DNA from: Clostridia bacterium | Lineage (GTDB): Bacteria; Bacillota; Clostridia; Saccharofermentanales; Saccharofermentanaceae | Length of the DNA stretch: 64,000 nt | Direction of reading: 5' to 3' | Assembly (NCBI GenBank): GCA_024403735.1 | Contig: JAKSRG010000011.1 | Span: 1 to 64,000, forward strand | In this document: positions 1 through 8,990 of the stretch, piece by piece | Layout: each line of letters opens with the position of its first letter | How positions within the stretch are numbered: position 1 is the stretch's first letter | Made by a program: the position numbers and the translations under genes | The notes under the pieces: generated by a model | The model's database searches: none | Told to the model about the DNA's origin: nothing | Seen by the model: only the letters and a program-made list of their open reading frames with translations

Positions 1-202
1 GATTACAGGTAAATCCACGAATCTACAATTTGGGGGTCACTTCATATTGTCTCCACATATTTATCCCGAGGATTAACCTCATATCAATATTATATCTACA
101 AATTGTACTGTTCAAGATTTATCACTTCACCTAATTCATAATTATCTCCAAAATAGAACTCATTCATGATATGTTAATTACAGGATTATTGTGGAGGTTA
201 CT

Positions 203-1825
203 ATGAAGGATAAACTCAAGAAATTACTTCCTGTCTTTATAGCTATTGCTTTGATAGGAATTCTTATCGCCGCGTATTTTTACAACGGTGATTACACGAA
301 CACAGCATGGGCATTGCTCCCACCGCTTGTAGCTATCGTTTTAGCACTCATTACTAAAGAAGTATACTCATCACTATTTATAGGAATAGTACTCGGAGCA
401 ACACTCTATTCCCGCTTTAGTTTTGAAGGAACTCTTAAGCATGCATTCAGCGATGGAATTGCATCTGTTTTATCAGATCCTTATAACGTAGGAATTCTCG
501 TATTTCTTGTTGTCTTAGGTTCAATTGTTTGCCTTATGAACCAAGCTGGAGGTTCAGCTGCTTTTGGTAACTGGGCACAAACACATATCAAATCAAGAAT
601 AGGCGCACAGATTGCAACGATTGTACTCGGTTGTGCTATCTTCGTAGATGACTACTTCAACTGTCTTACTGTTGGTTCAGTTATGAGACCAGTAACAGAT
701 AAACATAAAATATCCAGAGCTAAACTTGCTTACCTAATTGATGCTACAGCAGCTCCAGTTTGCATAATTGCTCCAGTATCTTCATGGGCAGCTGCAGTTG
801 CTGCATTCGCTGAGGATGGACAAGGTCTTAACTTATTCATCAAAGCTATCCCATACAACTACTACGCTATCCTAACAATTGTTATGATGGTTTCTATTAC
901 TTTGTTAGGTGTTGATTATGGTCCAATGGCAAAGTTCGAAAGAAATGCGAAAACAAAAGGCGATTTATTCTCAGGTAAAAACACATTCGTAAGCACTACA
1001 GCAACTACTCCTAACGCCAACGGAAAAGTTATCGATCTCATTCTCCCAATTGTAGTTCTTATTACTTCTTGCATCATCGGAATGATTTATTCAGGCGGTT
1101 TCTTCAGTGATGCCGACGTAGATTTTGCAACTGCCTTCTCTAATTCAGATGCATCTATCGGACTTATGTTTGGCTCAGCTGTGGCACTTGTTATTATCAT
1201 CATCTACTACCTAATCAGAGGTCTCATTCCTTTTGTTAAGATGATGGAGGCGATCCCTGAGGGTTTCAAAACAATGGTTCCTGCTATCCTCATCCTCACA
1301 TTCGCTTGGAGTCTCAAGGCTATGACAGATTCACTTGGTGCCAAGGAATTCGTCGCAAGCATGGTAGATAAATATGCTTCTAGCATGGACTTCCTTCTCC
1401 CTGTTCTAGTATTCATTATCGGTTGCTTCCTCGCTTTTGCTACTGGAACAAGCTGGGGTACATTCGGTATCCTCATCCCTATCGTTCAGAGCGTATTTGA
1501 TATGAGTAATCCTCTAGCTATTATCTGCATATCCGCTTGTATGGCCGGCGCTGTATGTGGTGATCACTGCTCACCAATTTCAGACACAACAATCATGGCA
1601 TCTGCTGGAGCTCAATGCGATCACGTTAACCACGTATCAACTCAGCTTCTATATGCATTAACTGTAGCTGTCATAAGTTCAATTTGCTACATAGTTTCTG
1701 GTGCACTTGCAAAGAACTTCAATCTCGGAGTTATTACACTTCCAATAGGTATTGCACTAACAATAGCTGCTGTAATAGCTCTCAAATTCATTACTAAACC
1801 ATCTGATAAGACTGTTAAGAAGTAA
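203..1825 (+). CDS. NhaC-family Na+/H+ antiporter
   Basis: 540-residue polytopic membrane protein that probably exchanges Na+ for H+ (or a related organic ion swap) across the cytoplasmic membrane. Many hydrophobic segments span the length. The GDHCSPISDTTIMASAGA block near the C-terminus and DDYFNCLTVG near residue 155 are typical of the NhaC/COG1757 group. An upstream in-frame GTG at 191 exists, but GTGGAGG at 191-197 is the ribosome site for ATG 203, so I start there. The gene stands alone and ends in a strong terminator. The family is clear; the ion pair cannot be told from sequence, since related proteins exchange malate/lactate or amino acids. The first 200 bases of the window hold no other gene I can support. 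Confidence 0.9.
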   Translation: MKDKLKKLLPVFIAIALIGILIAAYFYNGDYTNTAWALLPPLVAIVLALITKEVYSSLFIGIVLGATLYSRFSFEGTLKHAFSDGIASVLSDPYNVGILVFLVVLGSIVCLMNQAGGSAAFGNWAQTHIKSRIGAQIATIVLGCAIFVDDYFNCLTVGSVMRPVTDKHKISRAKLAYLIDATAAPVCIIAPVSSWAAAVAAFAEDGQGLNLFIKAIPYNYYAILTIVMMVSITLLGVDYGPMAKFERNAKTKGDLFSGKNTFVSTTATTPNANGKVIDLILPIVVLITSCIIGMIYSGGFFSDADVDFATAFSNSDASIGLMFGSAVALVIIIIYYLIRGLIPFVKMMEAIPEGFKTMVPAILILTFAWSLKAMTDSLGAKEFVASMVDKYASSMDFLLPVLVFIIGCFLAFATGTSWGTFGILIPIVQSVFDMSNPLAIICISACMAGAVCGDHCSPISDTTIMASAGAQCDHVNHVSTQLLYALTVAVISSICYIVSGALAKNFNLGVITLPIGIALTIAAVIALKFITKPSDKTVKK

Positions 1826-1848
1826 TCGAAAACAGACTGCAAACTACC

Positions 1849-1880
1849 AAATCCGCTAGAAGTTTTCTGGCGGATTTTTC
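1849..1880 (+). terminator. Rho-independent terminator of the antiporter gene
   Basis: Thirteen-pair stem (AAATCCGC/GCGGATTT extended by TAGAA/TTCTG) with a three-base loop at 1849-1877, followed by a T run. The sequence TAATCGAAAACAGAC lies between the stop codon and the stem. Confidence 0.9.
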
Positions 1881-1893
1881 ATGCACTCAAAAC

Positions 1894-1953
1894 TTGACTA
1901 ATACCCCATAGGGGTATATATTATTTCTATCACAAGATACCCCCTAGGGGTAT
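1894..1953 (+). promoter_or_regulatory. csoR-copA promoter with two CsoR operators
   Basis: TTGACT at 1894-1899, a 17-base spacer and TATATT at 1917-1922 form a sigma-A promoter. The spacer is filled by the palindrome ATACCCCATAGGGGTAT (1901-1917). A second copy, ATACCCCCTAGGGGTAT, lies at 1937-1953, with centres 36 bp apart. This G/C-flanked, TA-centred form matches the known operator style of CsoR copper sensors, which release DNA when Cu(I) binds. Site one would block RNA polymerase directly; site two overlies the start of the transcript. Confidence 0.92.
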
Positions 1954-1971
1954 GCAAACAGAGGTTTATTT

Positions 1972-2280
1972 ATGAGTACAAATGAATGTCCACATTGCTC
2001 AGGCAAGCATAAAGATAGAGAAGCTAGCGAGATTAAAGATTTGATGAATCGTCTCAAAAGAATTGAGGGACAGATCAGAGGCGTTGAAGGAATGCTCGAG
2101 AGTGGAGCTTACTGTACTGATATCCTCACACAGGTATCAGCTATTACTTCTGCACTTAATAGTTTCAACAAAGTCCTCCTTGCTAATCATATCAAGACTT
2201 GTGTAGCAGATAATATTCGTCAAGGTAACGACGAAGTTATTGATGAATTAGTATCTGTTATTCAAAAGTTATCAAAGTAA
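1972..2280 (+). CDS. csoR: CsoR-family Cu(I)-sensing repressor
   Basis: 102 residues, the usual length. A small all-helical DNA-binding repressor that lets go of its operators when copper rises. The Cu(I) ligand set Cys-His-Cys is present as C48, H73 and C77, in the contexts AYCTDIL and NHIKTC. The N-terminus adds CPHC (C6, C9) and two His, a short extra metal-binding-looking tail that many CsoR proteins lack. Ribosome site AGAGG at 1960. It is first in an operon with the copper ATPase 18 bp downstream, and its own promoter carries two predicted operators, so it should repress itself and copA. Confidence 0.94.
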   Translation: MSTNECPHCSGKHKDREASEIKDLMNRLKRIEGQIRGVEGMLESGAYCTDILTQVSAITSALNSFNKVLLANHIKTCVADNIRQGNDEVIDELVSVIQKLSK

Positions 2281-2298
2281 TTAATCAGAAGGTATTCT

Positions 2299-4836
2299 AT
2301 GAAGCAATACAAAGTCACAGGTATGAGTTGCGCTGCGTGTAGCGCAAGAGTTGAGAAGGCAGTATCTACTGTGCCTGGTGTCACTTCCTGTGCTGTTAAT
2401 CTACTTACTAATTCAATGAATGTAGAAGGCACAGCATCAGATAGTAGCATTATCAAAGCAGTAGTAGATGCTGGCTACGGAGCTAGTCCTAAGAATTCGA
2501 GCGTAGAGCAAGCTCCAAGTAACAATTTCGACGACACGCTCAAAGACGAAGAGACGCCTAAACTAATCAAACGATTAATAGCTTCTGTCATTTTACTAAT
2601 TCCATTGATGTATGAATCAATGGGACATATGCTATGGAACTGGCCACTACCTACATTTCTAAACAATAATCACATTGGTATGGGATTATATGAATTAGTT
2701 TTGGCAACAGCAATTATAGTAATTAACCAGCGTTTCTTTATAAGTGGTTTCAAAGGATTGATACATCGAGCTCCTAATATGGACACCCTCGTTTCGTTAG
2801 GCGCGACAGCTGCATACTGCTACAGTTTGGTATCACTCTTTGCTATGTCCTACTATTCCTCTATAGGAGATAATGCACACGCTGCTTCTTTTATGAATGA
2901 ATTCTATTTCGAATCCGCAGCGACCATCTTAACACTTATTACAGTTGGAAAGACATTAGAAGCCAAATCAAAAGGTAAAACTACTAATGCACTCAAAAGC
3001 CTTATAAATCTTGCACCAAAGAAAGCTGTCATTCTCAAAGATAATTCTGAAATCGAGGTTACAATTGAAGAAGTAAAAGTTGGTGATCATTTCGTCGTTA
3101 AACCAGGAGAGAACATCCCTGTTGATGGAATAGTGATTGAAGGTATAAGTGCAGTTAACGAAGCTTCCCTAACAGGAGAGAGTATTCCTGTTGATAAGAA
3201 AATCGGAGATACAGTCTCTGCAGCTACAATTAATACGACTGGACACTTAGTATGTGAAGCAACTCACGTTGGAAACGATACCGCACTAGCTAAGATTATT
3301 CAGATGGTCAGCGATGCGTCAGCAACCAAGGCTCCTATAGCTAAGATTGCAGACAAAGTATCTGGTATCTTTGTTCCTACAGTTCTAGCAATCGCAGCTG
3401 TAACCTTAGTTATTTGGTTAATCGTAGGAAAAGATGTAGGTTTCGCTTTGGCAAGATCAATCTCAGTCCTCGTAATTAGTTGCCCATGCGCCCTAGGACT
3501 TGCTACACCTGTAGCAATTATGGTTGGTAATGGCAAGGCAGCAAAAAACGGCATCCTCTTCAAGACTGCAGTAGCACTAGAAGAAACAGGTAGAATTCAA
3601 ATTGTTGCACTTGATAAAACAGGAACCATCACAACTGGCGAACCAGTGGTAAAACAGATTATTCCTAGTCAAGGATCAACTGAGAGTGAACTGCTCAGAT
3701 GTGCATATGCTATTGAGCACAAAAGTGAACATCCACTAGCTAAAGCTATCGTGACACTGGCTGAAGCAAAAGATATTCCCCTCTCACCTGTTGCCAACTT
3801 CAAGGCTGAAGCAGGAAACGGACTTATTGGAACATTCGAAGGCAAAACTTTAGTTGGTGGTAAATTAGAGTTTATTAAGCTATTCACTACTATAGATGAG
3901 GCAACTCTTAATAGCTATCGAGAACTAGCATCCCAAGGAATGACTCCACTATTCTTCGCTTGGGGGAGTAAATTCCTAGGAATTATTGCTGTTGCTGATG
4001 CCATAAAAGAAGACAGCAAAGCTGCGATTAGTGAATTGTCAAATATGGGTATACATGTAGTTATGTTAACAGGTGATAACGTACAAACAGCTAATGCCAT
4101 CGGTAAAGAAGTTGGAGTTCATGAGGTAGTTTCAAATGTACTTCCTGATGGCAAAGAAGAAGTCATAACTGAACTTCAGAAACACGGCAAAGTAATGATG
4201 GTGGGAGATGGAATTAATGATGCCCCTGCACTTACTAAAGCAAACATTGGAGTAGCTATCGGTGCTGGTACCGATATAGCCATAGACGCTGCTGATATTG
4301 TTTTAATGAAGAGTAATCTAACTGACGTTGTCGCTTCTATTAGGGCAAGCAAAGCAACATTACGAGTAATTCATCAGAACCTGTTCTGGGCATTCTTCTA
4401 CAATGTCTGTGGTATACCTCTTGCCGCTGGTCTATGGATACCTATTCTTGGATGGACACTCAATCCAATGTTCGGTGCTACTGCAATGGGACTATCTAGT
4501 TTCTGCGTAGTATCAAATGCACTTAGAATCAATCTTGCTAAGATATATAATTCTAGTAGAGATAAAAAAATCAAGAACTCAGTAGGTCTTGAACCACTGT
4601 TAACACAATACATTCAAAAGAAGGAGGCACAAAAACTTATGGAGATCAAAGTTAATGGAATGATGTGCGGTCACTGTGAAGCTCATGTTCGCAAGGCACT
4701 CGAAGCAATCGATGGCATCACTGCTGCAATCCCTAACCACGAAACAGGTATTGTATCAATTAAGACAGATAAGGACGTTGATATCAACGTTATCAAGGCT
4801 GCAATTGTTGATGCAGGTTACGAGTTTGTTGGTTAA
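2299..4836 (+). CDS. copA: Cu(I)-exporting P1B-type ATPase with C-terminal chaperone domain
   Basis: 845 residues. It pumps Cu(I) out of the cytoplasm using ATP. Order of parts: N-terminal heavy-metal domain with C11/C14 (GMSCAAC); membrane segments; the transport motif CPC at 395-397; phosphorylated D439 in DKTGT; SEHP at 476-479 (ATP binding); GDGINDAP near 636; final membrane pair. After that comes a linker and a second heavy-metal domain (781-845, C790/C793 in MMCGHC). Most bacterial CopA proteins carry these domains only at the N-terminus. The C-terminal one looks like a free CopZ chaperone and begins with its own ATG behind AAGGAGG. Cotranscribed with csoR, so induced by copper. Confidence 0.95.
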   Translation: MKQYKVTGMSCAACSARVEKAVSTVPGVTSCAVNLLTNSMNVEGTASDSSIIKAVVDAGYGASPKNSSVEQAPSNNFDDTLKDEETPKLIKRLIASVILLIPLMYESMGHMLWNWPLPTFLNNNHIGMGLYELVLATAIIVINQRFFISGFKGLIHRAPNMDTLVSLGATAAYCYSLVSLFAMSYYSSIGDNAHAASFMNEFYFESAATILTLITVGKTLEAKSKGKTTNALKSLINLAPKKAVILKDNSEIEVTIEEVKVGDHFVVKPGENIPVDGIVIEGISAVNEASLTGESIPVDKKIGDTVSAATINTTGHLVCEATHVGNDTALAKIIQMVSDASATKAPIAKIADKVSGIFVPTVLAIAAVTLVIWLIVGKDVGFALARSISVLVISCPCALGLATPVAIMVGNGKAAKNGILFKTAVALEETGRIQIVALDKTGTITTGEPVVKQIIPSQGSTESELLRCAYAIEHKSEHPLAKAIVTLAEAKDIPLSPVANFKAEAGNGLIGTFEGKTLVGGKLEFIKLFTTIDEATLNSYRELASQGMTPLFFAWGSKFLGIIAVADAIKEDSKAAISELSNMGIHVVMLTGDNVQTANAIGKEVGVHEVVSNVLPDGKEEVITELQKHGKVMMVGDGINDAPALTKANIGVAIGAGTDIAIDAADIVLMKSNLTDVVASIRASKATLRVIHQNLFWAFFYNVCGIPLAAGLWIPILGWTLNPMFGATAMGLSSFCVVSNALRINLAKIYNSSRDKKIKNSVGLEPLLTQYIQKKEAQKLMEIKVNGMMCGHCEAHVRKALEAIDGITAAIPNHETGIVSIKTDKDVDINVIKAAIVDAGYEFVG
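4621..4641 (+). promoter_or_regulatory. Internal Shine-Dalgarno and start codon for a CopZ-like product
   Basis: Inside copA, AAGGAGG (4621-4627) stands 11 bases before an in-frame ATG (4639-4641). Translation from here would give a 65-residue protein with the MMCGHC metal site, about the size of CopZ. The DNA is seen directly; use of the start is inference. AAGGAGG also encodes ordinary Lys-Glu codons, so chance is possible. Confidence 0.45.
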
Positions 4837-4849
4837 TTAAAGACAAAGT

Positions 4850-4889
4850 AAAACCCTTCTAAATCATTTCGTAGAATTAGAAGGGTTTT
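4850..4889. terminator. Bidirectional terminator between copA and a lipoprotein gene
   Basis: Perfect 13-bp stem AAAACCCTTCTAA/TTAGAAGGGTTTT with a 14-base loop, flanked by T-rich ends on both strands. It serves copA (+) and the convergent lipoprotein gene (-). Confidence 0.9.
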
Positions 4890-4905
4890 GTTATGCAATA
4901 AAATA

Positions 4906-5802
4906 CTACTCAATCTCACCAAACGACTTTACTATCTCATCTGCGTAAGAAGAACCGCCACTAAAAATAGAGAGCACCAAAACAAATATATCTCCATCTT
5001 GTGCAGTCATAAGAATAGTCGTTTCATCATTGGCTTCAAAATATAAGTATTCTCGTCCATTTACCTCTATGATACTTGAAACATCAGGCTCATCAATGAA
5101 TGTGTTGTACTCTATCAAATCTTCCAACTGAACATCAGTGGCATCACCATTTATCGTTCCAATAAGAACTACACATTCAAAAGAATTAGTAACCGAATCA
5201 CCCACAAAGGCAATTGAATATCCTCCCATAGTACCAGCTTCATAACGGCTCACATCCTGTGTAAGAAGTTCTGATGAATATCCAAATTGGAGATTAAACG
5301 TCTCGTTTATGTATTTATTATCCTGACAATAACCTAACTTATCAGCATCAGGTGCAACTACCAATTCTTCTTCATGAGCGACTATAGTTGTCATGGTCTC
5401 AGAAACATACCCGTTATAATCGTTAGTAACTACAATCCTATACTCGCCTTCTTCGAACAAATCCATGCCGCAATCAGCAGCAGCCACCTTGTATTTTGCA
5501 GAAGCACCAGAAGCAAAAAGAATTACATTCTCATATATTACCGTCTCATCAGGAGCCAACACAGAGATATTCAAATTGCTGTTATTAAACTGGTTGAAAT
5601 AATTGCAATCAATAGAGAAAACAATCTCTTCATTATCTTCAATCTGATTTCGTTCTGAAACAACATAATAAACAGCAACTTCATCGCTAACAAATTCATC
5701 AACAGAAGTCACAGCTATATTAGTCGATCTATCACACGCACATATCGAAAACAAAATCGCTACGACCAAAATCAGTGCTAGTTTTCGAGCAAATAACTTC
5801 AT
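4906..5802 (-). CDS. Short paralog of the acidic lipoprotein family
   Basis: 298 residues. Signal peptide with ICAC|D lipobox (Cys at residue 23 of the ATG start), so probably a lipoprotein on the outer face of the membrane. It carries only two of the three regions found in its neighbours: a middle beta-rich segment ending AADCGMDLFEEGEY and a C-terminal segment starting LGYCQDNKYINETF. The N-terminal YTKAL/STEIDDEF domain of the relatives is missing. I start at ATG 5802 with GGGAT upstream; a TTG two codons earlier is also in frame. Function unknown. It lies downstream of a full-length paralog but has its own promoter. Confidence 0.8.
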   Translation of the reverse strand: MKLFARKLALILVVAILFSICACDRSTNIAVTSVDEFVSDEVAVYYVVSERNQIEDNEEIVFSIDCNYFNQFNNSNLNISVLAPDETVIYENVILFASGASAKYKVAAADCGMDLFEEGEYRIVVTNDYNGYVSETMTTIVAHEEELVVAPDADKLGYCQDNKYINETFNLQFGYSSELLTQDVSRYEAGTMGGYSIAFVGDSVTNSFECVVLIGTINGDATDVQLEDLIEYNTFIDEPDVSSIIEVNGREYLYFEANDETTILMTAQDGDIFVLVLSIFSGGSSYADEIVKSFGEIE

Positions 5803-5838
5803 AATCAATATCCCTTATCACAACTAATCCAAATAAAA

Positions 5839-5862
5839 ATGGTCGCCAAAAATGACGACCAT
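5839..5862 (-). terminator. Terminator after the lipoprotein gene at 5892-7250
   Basis: Stem ATGGTCG/CGACCAT with an AT-rich loop, followed on the minus strand by TTTTATTTG. Confidence 0.8.
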
Positions 5863-5871
5863 ATTATAACA
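5863..5871 (-). promoter_or_regulatory. Extended -10 promoter for the short lipoprotein gene
   Basis: The minus strand reads TGTTATAAT, an extended -10. No convincing -35 is seen 17 bases upstream. The start site would fall inside the 5' arm of the terminator at 5839-5862, so transcripts from here would not form that hairpin. Confidence 0.5.
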
Positions 5872-5891
5872 CAATTCAATATATGAACTCA

Positions 5892-7250
5892 TTAGCCCTG
5901 AGTTTCAATGTATCTTTCTACAGAAGCAATAACGTCCTCAGTATAGCGCATATCGTCCTCTGAATCACCCATGAAGAATACACCCCATGCAGTTCCAGCT
6001 GTGTAATCATATGTAACAAAGAACTCTGAAAGGCCACCTGTTTCAATACCGTGGTAGAATGTCATACCATCAACATCTACAGTCTCAACATTACCATCAG
6101 TATCAAATGACAAAATCAAAGTATCCATGTCGTAGTAAGGAGCTACCATAGTGTAAATTATTGTAGCTGCATCAACTGTTGCGTAACATGAATCAATCTT
6201 TCCTTCAATCACTCCCAAATCGTCTAGAGGACCAAGGTTAATTAACTCAGATGGATAAGAGAACATTACATCGAAATAAGGATTAATATACACATCATTC
6301 TCTACATAACCTAAGCTATCAGCATAAGTTGAACCAATAACAATAACTTCAGTATTAGCTCCTTCGACAAGAATCTTATCAGAACTCATATAATCGTAGT
6401 GAACTAAAGAAGCGTCTACATAAAGGGCACCTTCTCCAAATTCATCTAATCCAACATCAGAAGGATAAATTGATATTGTCTCATCCGTGTTGCTATCAAA
6501 ATAACAAGTAACATCATATACAATATTGTAATTTTCATCAGATACAATTACTGAAATCTCTTCTCCATCAAGTTCAGAAAAATCATAATATGACAAAGTG
6601 AACTCTAATGCATCAGTTCCTTCCATGGATATATCTGATGTATAAACATCGAATGGGCACAATTCATAATAATCTACTTCTTCAAATGTATAAGAAAGAA
6701 CAAGAATATTATCATAGAATCCTTCGATAATCTCATCTGCATTTGATACCAAGTAATCGTCATCATCAACTTCAAACTCGATTGTAAACTTGCCTGATTT
6801 TGTCTCATCACAATCATCAATAAGATCAATCAAATCATCGAGATCCTTAGCTCCCTCAATTGCAGAAACATCAACATATGAGTATTTAACTTTAATAGAT
6901 GCTTCATCATCATCAACATCGGCACTATCTTCATCAATCTCAAATTCAACTGAATCAAGAATAGCCTCAGCAAAATCAACCATATCAGAATCTTTTACTG
7001 CCTCTAAATTATCAATGAATTCATCATCAATCTCTGTAGACATCTTAGAGAGCTTCTTTGTGTCCATGTCCTGCAAAGCCTTTGTGTAATCCTCTGTCGC
7101 AGAAACAACATCCTCAATGGAAGTATCCTTTTTCTTTCCCTTTTCCTTGTCTTTCTTGCTCTTTGAATTACTTGTTGAATCACAAGCCACGGCAGACAAC
7201 AACAAAGACGCAGCTACTAGAACAGCTGCAACACTTTTAATTTTTTTCAT
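5892..7250 (-). CDS. Acidic lipoprotein, tandem family member 1
   Basis: 452 residues, function unknown. Lipobox SAVAC at the end of an N-terminal signal, then a Lys/Ser-rich tether. Three regions follow: an N-terminal helical domain (YTKALQDMDTKKLSKMSTEI, acidic, ending in a DDDDYLVSNADEI-like strand pair); a middle beta segment closing with PSDVGLDEFGEGALY; and a C-terminal segment beginning LGYVENDVYINPYF. The same order recurs in the next three genes upstream. Very rich in Asp and Glu. Ribosome site GAGGTGAG. Probably faces the cell exterior; the repeated acidic stretches could bind cations, but that is inference only. Confidence 0.82.
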   Translation of the reverse strand: MKKIKSVAAVLVAASLLLSAVACDSTSNSKSKKDKEKGKKKDTSIEDVVSATEDYTKALQDMDTKKLSKMSTEIDDEFIDNLEAVKDSDMVDFAEAILDSVEFEIDEDSADVDDDEASIKVKYSYVDVSAIEGAKDLDDLIDLIDDCDETKSGKFTIEFEVDDDDYLVSNADEIIEGFYDNILVLSYTFEEVDYYELCPFDVYTSDISMEGTDALEFTLSYYDFSELDGEEISVIVSDENYNIVYDVTCYFDSNTDETISIYPSDVGLDEFGEGALYVDASLVHYDYMSSDKILVEGANTEVIVIGSTYADSLGYVENDVYINPYFDVMFSYPSELINLGPLDDLGVIEGKIDSCYATVDAATIIYTMVAPYYDMDTLILSFDTDGNVETVDVDGMTFYHGIETGGLSEFFVTYDYTAGTAWGVFFMGDSEDDMRYTEDVIASVERYIETQG

Positions 7251-7382
7251 TTCTCACCTCAAAAATCTTTCTAACACTAACCTCTAGTTTATAACCACAC
7301 AAGTATCATACATACAAACAACAGCATTTACTATAGTGTTTTTCCAGCAAAAACAGTTATAATCTGTTTTTTTACAAGAAAA

Positions 7383-7418
7383 AGTGGATGTTTTCTAGAT
7401 AACCAGAAAACATCCACT
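7383..7418 (-). terminator. Terminator after the lipoprotein gene at 7460-8821
   Basis: Perfect 14-bp stem AGTGGATGTTTTCT/AGAAAACATCCACT with an 8-base loop, followed on the minus strand by TTTTTCTTG. Confidence 0.9.
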
Positions 7419-7459
7419 CGATAAAAACTTTATTAATGATTAATTAAATCAAAGTTCTA

Positions 7460-8821
7460 TTAGAGAGCTTCCATTGAAGCAAGGATCTCATCCATGTAGT
7501 GTGCATCCTCATCACCTGTAAGGAAGCAGAGACCGAACAATACACCGTCATCAAGTGTAAGGTAGTATGTATAACCCTCAGCTGAGAAGTTAATGAAATC
7601 AAGACCTGCAGCTGAAACGATTGTATTGTCTGTACCAGTAGCACCCATACCAGCAGCGAGTTCTTCGAGTGATACCTGATCAGCACCGTCTACTGTACCA
7701 CACAATGTGAAACCGATGAATGAACCAGAATCATTTGTTACGATAAAGTCAACTGTGAAATCCTCACCGTCAAGTGCACCACCGAGCATTGCTGGATCAA
7801 TAGAAGAAAGATCTTCGCTGAAATCGAACTTGATGCCGTATGTTGTGTTGTAGTATGTGTTGCCATCAACATATCCTGCTGAAGCTGGAAGAATTGGAGC
7901 ATCTGAGTTACCACTTGCTGCTTCAACTGTGATCCATGTGTAATCAGAGTAATCATAGTTGTCATATGAAATTGTCAAATAGTAATCACCTTCAGCAAAC
8001 TCTGAGAGACCACAATCTGCTGGGCTTACTGTAACATAAAGCTCTTCATTACTTGTAAATGTAAGAGTTGTTGAGTAAATCTCATTATCATCTGGGTCTG
8101 TCAATACAGCTGTAAGTGTCTCACCATCAAAATCTGGATAATCATAGCACTCTGCATAGTACTCTAATGACTCATCAGCGCCTGCATAGAAAGTATCTGT
8201 GTAAACGAAGAATGTGTAATCTGCATCAAAATCTGAAGCAGAACCACTTGTTGAACCAGAACCACTGTAGATTGAAGAATCAAATGCTACTACATCACCA
8301 TAGAACTTATCCATGATATCGTCTGAGTTTGATACGAGGTAATCATCATCATCAATCTCGAACTCGATTGTGAACTTACCTGACTTTGTGTCATCACAAT
8401 CATCAATTGCATCTTCAAACTCGTCTGGGCTTGAGATAGAAATCTTAGAAAGATCACAGTATGTGTACTCAACGTCAATAGAAGCTGCCTTCTTCTTAAC
8501 CTCAGCACTCTCCTCATCAATCTCGAATTCAACCTTATCCATAATAGCGCTGAAAATATCACTCTCATCACCTGACATAGCCTCTTCCATATCAGAGATA
8601 AACTCATCATCAATCTCTGTAGAGAGCTTTTCGAGCTTTGAAGAATCCATGTTCTTAAGAGCCTTTGTATAAGCTTCAGCTGCGTCAACTACTGCAGTTG
8701 TCTCATCATCGCCCTTATCCTTCTTGTCCTTCTTGCTACCACCCTTATCACTACAAGCAGCAAGTGAAAATACCATTGATGCTGCAACGAAAAGAGCAAC
8801 TAACTTCTTTGTGTTCTTCAT
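7460..8821 (-). CDS. Acidic lipoprotein, tandem family member 2
   Basis: 453 residues, same three-region plan as its neighbours. Lipobox SLAAC, Lys/Gly/Ser tether, N-terminal domain YTKALKNMDSSKLEKLSTEI, the shared DDDDYLVSNSDDI segment, a Ser/Gly-rich linker near residue 190, the middle segment ending SPADCGLSEFAEGDYY, and the C-terminal segment starting AGYVDGNTYYNTTY. Ribosome site AGGAAAGGGA. It has its own sigma-A promoter and terminator, so it is a single-gene unit although it sits in a tandem array. Closest by eye to the gene at 5892-7250 in the N-terminal domain. No known enzymatic motif is visible. Confidence 0.82.
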   Translation of the reverse strand: MKNTKKLVALFVAASMVFSLAACSDKGGSKKDKKDKGDDETTAVVDAAEAYTKALKNMDSSKLEKLSTEIDDEFISDMEEAMSGDESDIFSAIMDKVEFEIDEESAEVKKKAASIDVEYTYCDLSKISISSPDEFEDAIDDCDDTKSGKFTIEFEIDDDDYLVSNSDDIMDKFYGDVVAFDSSIYSGSGSTSGSASDFDADYTFFVYTDTFYAGADESLEYYAECYDYPDFDGETLTAVLTDPDDNEIYSTTLTFTSNEELYVTVSPADCGLSEFAEGDYYLTISYDNYDYSDYTWITVEAASGNSDAPILPASAGYVDGNTYYNTTYGIKFDFSEDLSSIDPAMLGGALDGEDFTVDFIVTNDSGSFIGFTLCGTVDGADQVSLEELAAGMGATGTDNTIVSAAGLDFINFSAEGYTYYLTLDDGVLFGLCFLTGDEDAHYMDEILASMEAL

Positions 8822-8862
8822 AATTTTTTCCCTTTCCTCAATAAATAATTGGAATTAAAATA

Positions 8863-8891
8863 ATTTTACCTAATATGTTCTTCCTATTCAA
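8863..8891 (-). promoter_or_regulatory. Sigma-A promoter of the lipoprotein gene at 7460-8821
   Basis: Minus strand: TTGAAT (8886-8891), 17-base spacer, TAAAAT (8863-8868), about 35 bases of leader before the ATG. Confidence 0.65.
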
Positions 8892-8990
8892 AGTAGCGCT
8901 ATCACAAATAAAGCAATCATAATGAAATGTTTTATGTGCAACTTCTCATAAAAAGCTAATCTTTAGGTTTAAACAATATGAACCGTTCAA

